A program made the translations under genes and the position numbers. DNA of 18,706 nt from positions 1 to 18,706 of the forward strand of contig JAITMT010000326.1 in the NCBI GenBank assembly GCA_031277235.1, read 5' to 3'. Below, piece by piece: positions 1-5,378 of the stretch (the stretch's first letter is position 1; each line of letters begins with the position of its first letter). The notes under the pieces were generated by a model. That model saw only the letters and a list, made by a program, of their open reading frames with translations. It searched no databases and was not told where the DNA came from. This DNA comes from Tannerella sp. GTDB taxonomy: Bacteria > Bacteroidota > Bacteroidia > Bacteroidales > Tannerellaceae.

Positions 1-82
1 CCGATTTTTGAGAATCGCAGGAAACAGATGTCAAAACCATCGCAAAAATAGCCACATAGGCTAAAAGATTAAATTTTTTCAT
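1..82 (-). CDS. Lipoprotein, N-terminal fragment (cut by window edge)
   Basis: An ATG on the minus strand at 82 opens a frame that runs off the left edge after 27 codons. The visible part is a lipoprotein signal peptide: MKK start, hydrophobic stretch (LLAYVAIFAMVLT), then SVSC with Cys22 as the likely lipidated residue, followed by DSQKS. It was too short to be listed as an ORF. It starts 22 bp after the stop of the FKBP gene, in the same direction, so the two are probably co-transcribed. In Bacteroidota a second, lipid-anchored FKBP often follows a soluble one, which would make this a second prolyl isomerase; that is inference, because no catalytic domain is visible. Confidence 0.7.
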   Translation of the reverse strand, partial: MKKFNLLAYVAIFAMVLTSVSCDSQKS

Positions 83-104
83 TTTTCTACTTTTATATAA
101 TTTA

Positions 105-689
105 TTAAACAATATCCAATAATTCTACGTCGAAAATCAACGTGCTGTGCGGTCCTATCGTTTCGCCCGCCCCACGACTGCCGTAAGCCAGTTCCGAGGG
201 GATGAACAGCCGCCATTTCGAGCCTTTTTCCATCAGTTGCAACGCTTCGACCCAGCCCTGAATCACCTGCGAAACGCCGAAAATCGCCGGTTCTCCGCGC
301 AAAACGGAACTGTCGAAAACGGTACCGTTTATCAGCGTACCGTGATAATGACATTTCACCCGGTCGGTCGCTTTCGGTTTTTCGCCGTTCCCTGCCTTCA
401 AAATTTCGTATTGCAAACCGCTCGGAAGCGTAACGACGCCTGCCTTGTTTTTGTTGATTCGCAAAAATTCTTCTCCCGCTTCTTTGTTCAACTTTTTCTG
501 TTCGTCCTGCAAATCCGAAAAATAGTCGTTGATAATTTTCTTTGCCTCGTCGTACGTAATTGCGGGAGTTTCCTCATTCAGAACGGCTTTCAGACCTTGT
601 AAAAAATCTTCAAAATCCAAATTTTTAATACCCGAACCGCGAAAATTATTCCCGATACTCAGACCCAACGCATAGCTTGTTTTGTTCAT
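105..689 (-). CDS. FKBP-type peptidyl-prolyl cis-trans isomerase (FklB/Mip-like)
   Basis: A 194-residue protein that should catalyse cis-trans isomerisation of Xaa-Pro bonds during protein folding. Residues 1-85 form a charged helical region like the dimerisation domain of the FklB/Mip group. Residues about 90-194 are an FKBP domain with the expected landmarks: GLQYEIL, the VFDSS loop, VIQGW at the active site, the LAYG loop, and a closing FDVELL strand. There is no signal peptide, so it is predicted cytoplasmic. The ATG at 689 lies about 30 bp downstream of a clear -7 box (TACCTTTG, minus strand 726-719), which supports this start. A lipoprotein gene follows after 22 bp. The family is secure; its client proteins cannot be read from sequence. 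Confidence 0.93.
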   Translation of the reverse strand: MNKTSYALGLSIGNNFRGSGIKNLDFEDFLQGLKAVLNEETPAITYDEAKKIINDYFSDLQDEQKKLNKEAGEEFLRINKNKAGVVTLPSGLQYEILKAGNGEKPKATDRVKCHYHGTLINGTVFDSSVLRGEPAIFGVSQVIQGWVEALQLMEKGSKWRLFIPSELAYGSRGAGETIGPHSTLIFDVELLDIV

Positions 690-718
690 TTTGCTGCTTA
701 AACCTTAATTTCAAGCCG

Positions 719-726
719 CAAAGGTA
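719..726 (-). promoter_or_regulatory. Bacteroidota -7 promoter element for the FKBP gene
   Basis: Read on the minus strand this is TACCTTTG, a full match to the Bacteroidota sigma-ABfr -7 consensus TAnnTTTG, placed about 30 bp before the FKBP ATG. No good TTTG -33 box is seen at the usual distance. It faces away from the plus-strand element at 749-756. Confidence 0.7.
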
Positions 727-748
727 ATGTTTTTATTAATATTGTACG

Positions 749-756
749 TACTTTTG
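749..756 (+). promoter_or_regulatory. Candidate -7 promoter element for the DUF4252/sigma operon
   Basis: TACTTTTG fits TAnnTTTG and would give a 5' leader of about 80 nt before the ATG at 845. It overlaps the 8-bp palindrome GTACGTAC (744-751). The -33 region is only T-rich, so the match is weaker than the FKBP promoter. Confidence 0.5.
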
Positions 757-844
757 CAAAAATTTTTTTTCAAATAAAATTTTTTGTAACAAAAACGGGA
801 CTTCGGCAGTCTTATAAACAGTAACAACTTAAAAAAATAGAAAA

Positions 845-1303
845 ATGAAAAAATTTATCTTTACAACATTGTTTATGAGCATTTTATATGTAAATGCTTT
901 CAGTCAGAAGGAATATACGGTTGACAAACTTTTCAGCGAGTTTGGCAAGGAAGAAAACGTTGAGCGCGTCAAAATCAACGGATTTGTGATGACGTTCGCC
1001 CGTTTTTTCAGCGATACGAAAGGCGTTACGGGCGTCGAAGTATGCGCTTTTGAAAATTGCGGAGAGTCTGTCAAACAACGTTTTAACGAAGCCATTCGCA
1101 ACGTGAAGGACAGCGATTACGAGACCATGGTTTCGACCAGCGAAGGCGGAAACAAGACTAAAATTCTGGTGAAAATCAAGGACAACGTCGTCCAGGAATT
1201 GGTCGTGTTGAGCGGCGGCGACGATCCCGCGCTGGTGCGCATCAAGGGCAAAATCAAAAAGGAAGATATTCAGAAATTAGTCAACGAAAACTCCAAAAAG
1301 TAA
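845..1303 (+). CDS. DUF4252 secreted/periplasmic protein (first copy)
   Basis: A 152-residue protein with a type I signal peptide (hydrophobic stretch FIFTTLFMSILYVNAFS, probable cleavage before Gln21). The mature part matches what I know of the DUF4252 family (PF14060), common in Bacteroidota and of unknown function: an early KLFSEFGKEENVERVKINGF segment and a later segment with KILVKIKDNVVQELVVLSGG, ending in an Ile/Lys-rich helix. The C-terminal pattern in which an exported protein reports on its own state (VQELVVLSGGDDPALVRIKG) recurs in the second copy at 2413. The sigma factor gene starts 5 bp after the stop, so the two are translationally close. The role is unknown; position suggests it belongs to the signalling branch of the ECF sigma factor, as a regulator or target. 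Confidence 0.8.
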   Translation: MKKFIFTTLFMSILYVNAFSQKEYTVDKLFSEFGKEENVERVKINGFVMTFARFFSDTKGVTGVEVCAFENCGESVKQRFNEAIRNVKDSDYETMVSTSEGGNKTKILVKIKDNVVQELVVLSGGDDPALVRIKGKIKKEDIQKLVNENSKK

Positions 1304-1308
1304 AGGAA

Positions 1309-1827
1309 ATGACGTCTGAAAGTTTCAAGGAAAAATATTTTTCACTGCACAAAAAACTCTATCGGGTGGCTTTCGCCATCCTTGATAATGAGGAAGATGC
1401 GGAAGATATTGTACAGGAAACTTACTGTAAACTGTGGGACAAACGGCTGCAACTCGTTGCGGTTGAAAGCCCGGAAGCATACAGCGTTACGATGGTAAAA
1501 AACTTGTGTATGGATTTTCTCGACAAACATAAAATGCTGCGGATAGACGATATGAAAGAAAGTGAATTTCAACCTGTTAGCGATAGATTTGAAGAAGATT
1601 TCGACAGCAGGGAAATGTTGGACAGGGTGAAAATCATTTTGAAAACGTTACCCGAAAAACAGCATAAAGTTCTGAAATTGAGTTGCTTCGCCGGATACGG
1701 CAACGAAGAAATCGAAAAGATTACCGGAGAAAGCGCAGCCAATGTGCGGATTTTATTGATGCGGGCGAAAAATACCGTCAAGGAAAAATTGAAATTAAAA
1801 AAAAATGAATATCAACACTACACCTAA
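1309..1827 (+). CDS. ECF-type sigma-70 family RNA polymerase sigma factor
   Basis: A 172-residue sigma factor with only regions 2 and 4, as in the ECF group. Region 2 spans about residues 10-75: KLYRVAFAILDNEEDAEDIV followed by QETYCKLWDKR, the usual DAEDIVQE core-binding helix. Region 4 spans about residues 108-160: TLPEKQHKVLKL, GYGNEEIEKITG, and NVRILLMRAKNTVKEKL, the helix-turn-helix that reads the -35-type element. It should direct RNA polymerase to a small regulon in response to an envelope signal. It follows the first DUF4252 gene by 5 bp. A 122-bp hairpin element separates it from the membrane protein that would be its natural anti-sigma candidate. It could be autoregulated through the promoter near 749; that is inference. 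Confidence 0.92.
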   Translation: MTSESFKEKYFSLHKKLYRVAFAILDNEEDAEDIVQETYCKLWDKRLQLVAVESPEAYSVTMVKNLCMDFLDKHKMLRIDDMKESEFQPVSDRFEEDFDSREMLDRVKIILKTLPEKQHKVLKLSCFAGYGNEEIEKITGESAANVRILLMRAKNTVKEKLKLKKNEYQHYT

Positions 1828-1836
1828 GAATGTCTT

Positions 1837-1958
1837 GCATCCCGTCAGGGATGCGTCGCTCGGTAGAAAACCCGGTAAATTACAGGATGCATTCCGTACG
1901 GAATGCAACCGGAAACAAAATATATTTTCTACCGAGCGATACAATCCTAACGGATTGT
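1837..1958 (+). repeat. Composite hairpin repeat element inside the sigma operon
   Basis: A highly ordered element of three hairpins and one long inverted repeat. Hairpin A: GCATCCC/GGGATGC (1837-1854, 4-nt loop). Arm 1: TCGCTCGGTAGAAAA (1856-1870). Hairpin B: a perfect 18-nt palindrome (1889-1906, GCATTCCGT and its complement). Arm 2: TTTTCTACCGAGCGA (1925-1939), the exact reverse complement of arm 1. Hairpin C: ACAATCC/GGATTGT (1941-1958, 4-nt loop). The layout A-arm-B-arm-C is symmetrical although the three stems differ in sequence. It lies between the sigma gene stop and the membrane-protein start and encodes no credible protein. It resembles a mobile REP/MITE-type intergenic repeat; a partial relative is at 7146-7179. 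Confidence 0.85.
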
Positions 1959-2004
1959 CAAATTCAGGTATTACATTGAGTATTTATAAAAAATTAGAAA
2001 CGAT

Positions 2005-2403
2005 ATGAATGATAAAGATTTGGATAAATTAATCAGCGCCGCTCTCGAGGATGAAATCAACATTCCCGAAGGTTTGTCGGAAAGGCTTGAAAACAAGTTG
2101 TCCGTGTACCAATCTGCCGTCGCGCCCGTCAAAAAATCCGGTAAGTTTTTTATAATCACCGGAATAGCCGCTACGGTTTTGTTTTGTGTCGGACTGTTTT
2201 TTGCGTTGAATTTCCGTTCGCAATATTCTTCGGAAAAGTTTGCCGACACTTTTCAAGACCCCGTCGAAGCCGAAATGTATGCGGAAAAAGTGTTGCTCAT
2301 GGTTTCCGAAAATCTCAACAAAGGCTTGGATTCTTTTGAAAAGGCAAAAGAAAACATAGACAATACCAATAAAGTTTTAAATAATAATTTAACAATCAAA
2401 TAA
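2005..2403 (+). CDS. Single-pass membrane protein, candidate anti-sigma factor
   Basis: A 132-residue protein with a short acidic N-terminal part (MNDKDLDKLISAALEDE, then IPEGLSERLENKL), one hydrophobic segment at about residues 47-70 (FFIITGIAATVLFCVGLFFAL), and a C-terminal helical, charged tail of about 60 residues. With no signal peptide, the N-terminus should be cytoplasmic and the tail outside. Size, topology and place directly after an ECF sigma gene are those expected of an anti-sigma factor. The N-terminal part lacks the zinc-binding HxxxCxxC motif, so this is not a classical ZAS-type anti-sigma, and the call rests on context. The second DUF4252 gene starts 9 bp downstream. Its ribosome-binding region lies close to the end of the hairpin element. 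Confidence 0.6.
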   Translation: MNDKDLDKLISAALEDEINIPEGLSERLENKLSVYQSAVAPVKKSGKFFIITGIAATVLFCVGLFFALNFRSQYSSEKFADTFQDPVEAEMYAEKVLLMVSENLNKGLDSFEKAKENIDNTNKVLNNNLTIK

Positions 2404-2412
2404 TTAGAAAAT

Positions 2413-2901
2413 ATGGGAACAAAAAGATTTCTTTTAATACTCTGTATATTATGCAGTTTCACCGCTTTTGCACAAGACAAAAGCATGATAAAATTCTTCG
2501 ACAAATACGAAAACGAAGACGACGTAACCATCGTAAACATCTCAAAAGCAATGTTTGACATGATTCCGATGAACAGCATCAAAACGGGAAACGCCGATAT
2601 TTCGACCATCCTCCCGAAAATCGAATCCATGCGCATCATCACCTCTCAAAACAAAGATTTGAAAGCGAAAATGGCAGCCGAAGCCAAAACGCTGGTGGAA
2701 AAAAACAACAACTACGAAGAACTGATGCGCATCAAGGACGGCAAAACCAACGTGATCTTCAACGCCATCAAAAGCGGCGATCTAATCAGGGAACTGCTGA
2801 TGCTGGTAAACAGTGAGGAAGACTTTGTCGCCATCCAGATTTTGGGTAATTTTACGGTGCAAGACGTACAAAATATTGCAAAAAAGAGCGGTAAACAATA
2901 A
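2413..2901 (+). CDS. DUF4252 secreted/periplasmic protein (second copy)
   Basis: A 162-residue protein with a type I signal peptide (FLLILCILCSFTAFA, likely cleavage before Gln22). The mature protein has the same layout as the first DUF4252 copy: KFFDKYENEDDVTIVNISKA near the start, a mid-region with MRIITSQNKDLKAKMAAEA, then EELMRIKDGKTNVIFNAIKS and a closing LRE-type strand plus a terminal helix (TVQDVQNIAKK). The two copies are clearly diverged in sequence, so they are old paralogues and not a recent duplication. It follows the candidate anti-sigma gene by 9 bp and ends 48 bp before the likely porX start. Function is unknown. Confidence 0.75.
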   Translation: MGTKRFLLILCILCSFTAFAQDKSMIKFFDKYENEDDVTIVNISKAMFDMIPMNSIKTGNADISTILPKIESMRIITSQNKDLKAKMAAEAKTLVEKNNNYEELMRIKDGKTNVIFNAIKSGDLIRELLMLVNSEEDFVAIQILGNFTVQDVQNIAKKSGKQ

Positions 2902-2921
2902 AAGTTGTGCCCGAAACGTTT

Positions 2922-2929
2922 TACCTTTG
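2922..2929 (+). promoter_or_regulatory. -7 promoter element for porX
   Basis: TACCTTTG fits TAnnTTTG exactly and is followed by GCA, a common continuation in this phylum. It lies 21 bp after the second DUF4252 stop and 20 bp before the ATG at 2950. It argues that porX can be transcribed apart from the sigma operon and that the in-frame TTG at 2905, which lies upstream of it, is not the true start. Confidence 0.65.
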
Positions 2930-2949
2930 CAGGCAAAATGAAGCAAAAA

Positions 2950-4494
2950 ATGAGAAAAGACAAAATTCTTTGGGCGGACGACGAGATTGACTTACTCAAA
3001 CCTCATATTCTTTTTCTGGAAGAGAAGGGATATGAGGTTGTGTCCGTCATCAGCGGTCAGGACGCGATTGACAGTTGCAACCGGCAAAATTTCGACATCA
3101 TTTTTCTGGACGAAAACATGCCCGGACTGAGCGGTCTGGAAACGCTGGTGCAAATCAAACAGATTAATCCCAACGTTCCGGTCGTCATGGTTACGAAAAG
3201 CGAAGAGGAAAGCATTATGAATCAGGCGATTGGAAATAAAATTGCAGACTATCTCATCAAACCTGTCAATCCGAACCAACTGTTTCTTTCCATCAAAAAA
3301 AACGTCCATCAGTCCCATATCATTACCGAAACGACCACCGTCAATTACCGGCAGGAATTTAACAAAATTGGAACGTTGCTCAACGAGGCTTCTTCCGTAA
3401 ACGACTGGACGGGAATTTATAAAAAATTGGTTTATTGGGAATTAACGCTTGCGGATGGACAGACTGAAATGCAGGATTTGCTTCGCATGCAAAAACGGGA
3501 GGCTAACAATGCATTTGGAAAATTCGTCAAAAAAAATTATTTAGACTGGATTCAGCATCCCGAAAATCGTCCCGTGATGAGTCCCGATTTATTCAAGAAA
3601 AATGTTTTTCCGCTGCTTGACAACAGCGAAAAACTGTTTTTCATTCTCATTGACAACTTTCGCCTCGACCAGTGGCTGACGGTCAAAAGTCTTATCAGCG
3701 ATTATTATACATTCGATGAAAGTCTGTATTACAGCATTTTACCTACTGCCACACAATATGCCCGCAATGCCATTTTCTCCGGTTTGATGCCTAAAAAAAT
3801 TGAAGAAATGTTTCCCGAACTCTGGATTGACGAGGAGAGCGAAGAGGGTAAAAACATCAACGAAGAACCGCTGATTAAGACGCAAATCGAACGTTTCCGT
3901 AAAAAATATACTTTCACCTACCATAAAATTTACGATTCGATATATGGCGAAAAAATATTGCAAAATATATCCGAAATATCTAAAAATCAATTGAATATAA
4001 TTGTTATAAATTTTGTGGACATGTTGTCGCACGCCCGCACCGAAAGCAAAATGATTCGCGAACTGGCGCAAAGCGAAGCGGCATACCGCAGTCTCACGCG
4101 CTCGTGGTTTCAACATTCCGCCACGCTCGAACTTTTCAAGCAGATCGCCGCCAAAGGCTATAAAGTCATTCTCACGACCGATCACGGAACGATTCGAGTG
4201 GAAAATCCGGTAAAAGTTGTTGGCGACCGCAATACCAATACAAATTTGCGTTATAAAGTAGGGAAAAATTTGGATTATAATTTCAAGGAAATATACGAAA
4301 TCCGCGATCCTGAAAAAGCGGGACTTCCCGCTCCAAACCTCAGTAGCAAATATATTTTCGCTCTCAACGAATCGTTTTTTGCCTATCCGAACAACTACAA
4401 TTATTACGTTCCCTATTATAAAAATACGTTCCAGCACGGCGGAATTTCGATGGAAGAAATGCTCGTTCCGCTCATAACTTTACAACCGAAATGA
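2950..4494 (+). CDS. porX: PorX: response regulator with PglZ (alkaline phosphatase-like) domain
   Basis: Read from 2950 the protein is 514 residues (MRKDKILWADDEIDLLKP), the usual PorX length and start; the frame is open back to a TTG at 2905, but that part covers the promoter. Residues 1-120 are a receiver domain with acidic pocket Asp10/Asp11, phospho-acceptor Asp54 (FLDENMPG), Thr82 and Lys104 (YLIKPV). A helical linker leads to a PglZ domain of the alkaline phosphatase superfamily at about 205-510, with LIDNFRLDQW, PTATQYARNAIFSG, NFVDMLSHART, LTTDHGTI and QHGGISMEEM giving the metal-site Asp and His residues. In P. gingivalis and Flavobacterium, PorX with the kinase PorY controls type IX secretion, and the PglZ domain is a phosphodiesterase acting on oligonucleotides. 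No porY is present here. tsaE overlaps the stop codon by 4 bp. Confidence 0.93.
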   Translation: MRKDKILWADDEIDLLKPHILFLEEKGYEVVSVISGQDAIDSCNRQNFDIIFLDENMPGLSGLETLVQIKQINPNVPVVMVTKSEEESIMNQAIGNKIADYLIKPVNPNQLFLSIKKNVHQSHIITETTTVNYRQEFNKIGTLLNEASSVNDWTGIYKKLVYWELTLADGQTEMQDLLRMQKREANNAFGKFVKKNYLDWIQHPENRPVMSPDLFKKNVFPLLDNSEKLFFILIDNFRLDQWLTVKSLISDYYTFDESLYYSILPTATQYARNAIFSGLMPKKIEEMFPELWIDEESEEGKNINEEPLIKTQIERFRKKYTFTYHKIYDSIYGEKILQNISEISKNQLNIIVINFVDMLSHARTESKMIRELAQSEAAYRSLTRSWFQHSATLELFKQIAAKGYKVILTTDHGTIRVENPVKVVGDRNTNTNLRYKVGKNLDYNFKEIYEIRDPEKAGLPAPNLSSKYIFALNESFFAYPNNYNYYVPYYKNTFQHGGISMEEMLVPLITLQPK

Positions 4495-4904
4495 AAGAAA
4501 TAATTTTTGACTTGGCAACCATCAGCGAAACGGCAAAAGAATTTATCCGTTCCATGGGAGACCGCACCGTTTTTGCTTTTGAAGGCAAAATGGGAGCGGG
4601 CAAAACCACGTTTATCAAAGCCGTTTGCGAAGCGCTGGGCGTGGAAGACGTCATCAACAGCCCGACTTTTTCCATCATCAACGAATACCGCAGCGCTGAA
4701 ACGGGCGAACTCATCTATCACTTTGATTTCTATCGCATTCAAAAAATCAGCGAAGCAAAGGAAATCGGCGTGGAAGATTATTTCGACAGTGGCGCACTGT
4801 GTTTCCTTGAATGGGCAGAAAATATTCAACCGCTCCTGCCGGACGACACCGTCAAGGTATATATCAAAGAATCGGATGATAATCAAAGAATTATATTATT
4901 TTGA
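4491..4904 (+). CDS. tsaE: TsaE: tRNA t6A biosynthesis ATPase
   Basis: A 137-residue P-loop ATPase, the normal size for TsaE (YjeE). It works with TsaD and TsaB to form N6-threonylcarbamoyladenosine at position 37 of ANN-decoding tRNAs, in the cytoplasm. Visible motifs: Walker A GKMGAGKT (32-39), the SPTFSIINEY switch segment (57-66), HFDFYR (77-82) and the FLEWAE block (105-110) typical of the family. The ATG overlaps the porX stop as ATGA, so translation is probably coupled. The porX-tsaE pairing is, as far as I know, common in Bacteroidota. The gene ends the unit; nothing follows on this strand for 474 bp. Confidence 0.95.
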   Translation: MKEIIFDLATISETAKEFIRSMGDRTVFAFEGKMGAGKTTFIKAVCEALGVEDVINSPTFSIINEYRSAETGELIYHFDFYRIQKISEAKEIGVEDYFDSGALCFLEWAENIQPLLPDDTVKVYIKESDDNQRIILF

Positions 4905-5346
4905 AAACTTGTTGATTTCGTGTAAATGAAATGTTGAAAAATATTCATAACTTCATTTTTAAATATGATTTTTAAGGTTAAAGAAAACTGATTTTCAAAA
5001 ATTCTTACAAACTTATTCATTTTTTAACACCGATTTTCATTGTCCCCTTCAACAAAAATAACCCGTAAAAAATATCTTTTTCTTTCAGATTTTATAGTAT
5101 GAACATCATGTTTAAAAATATATATACCATACTAATAATCAATAATATAATTGAAAATAAAATGTTTATAACCCTCAAAAAACAGACAACAATATTTTGA
5201 AAACCTGTTTTGCAAATTTTCTTTCAAAAAGATTCAAACAGTTTGAACAGGGAAATAATATCATCATCGAAATTTTTATTTTTTTACATTCAATAAAAAT
5301 ATATTATAATTTTATGTTAAAAATTTTTGAACCGTTATTTTTTTTT
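4905..5346 (+). other. AT-rich spacer upstream of the GH5 gene, no gene seen
   Basis: A very AT-rich stretch with no credible reading frame. It holds two structured spots: an inverted repeat TAGTATG/CATACTA (5095-5101 and 5128-5134) with an 11-nt palindrome between the arms (AACATCATGTT, 5102-5112), and a 15-nt palindrome at 5233-5247 described separately. No hairpin followed by a T-run is evident after tsaE, so I call no terminator. The length and structure suggest a regulated promoter region for the secreted glycanase. Confidence 0.6.
5233..5247. promoter_or_regulatory. 15-nt palindrome, candidate operator for the GH5 gene
   Basis: TTCAAACAGTTTGAA is a perfect palindrome around a central A, about 100 bp upstream of the -7 box of the GH5 gene. 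A CCTGTT (5204-5209) and AACAGG (5246-5251) pair forms a second, overlapping inverted repeat. Symmetry and position fit a dimeric regulator site. In DNA this AT-rich some palindromes arise by chance. Confidence 0.35.
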
Positions 5347-5354
5347 TACCTTTG
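5326..5354 (+). promoter_or_regulatory. Bacteroidota promoter of the GH5 gene (-33 TTTG, -7 TACCTTTG)
   Basis: TTTG at 5326-5329 and TACCTTTG at 5347-5354, separated by 17 bp, match the two-box Bacteroidota promoter. The ATG follows 24 bp after the -7 box. This is the best two-box promoter in the window. Confidence 0.75.
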
Positions 5355-5378
5355 CAGAAATTTTAATCAATAAGTGTC

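Noticed and set aside
1805..2008. 67-codon reading frame between the sigma gene and the membrane-protein gene
   Set aside because: It is mostly a translation of the hairpin repeat element (1837-1958), overlaps the sigma gene end, and has no ribosome site or family likeness.
2905..2949. Upstream extension of porX to a TTG codon
   Set aside because: The extension covers the TACCTTTG promoter element, and PorX relatives begin at the position of the ATG at 2950.
3739..4437. 232-codon minus-strand frame opposite porX
   Set aside because: A shadow of porX, Phe/Ile-rich with no recognisable domain.
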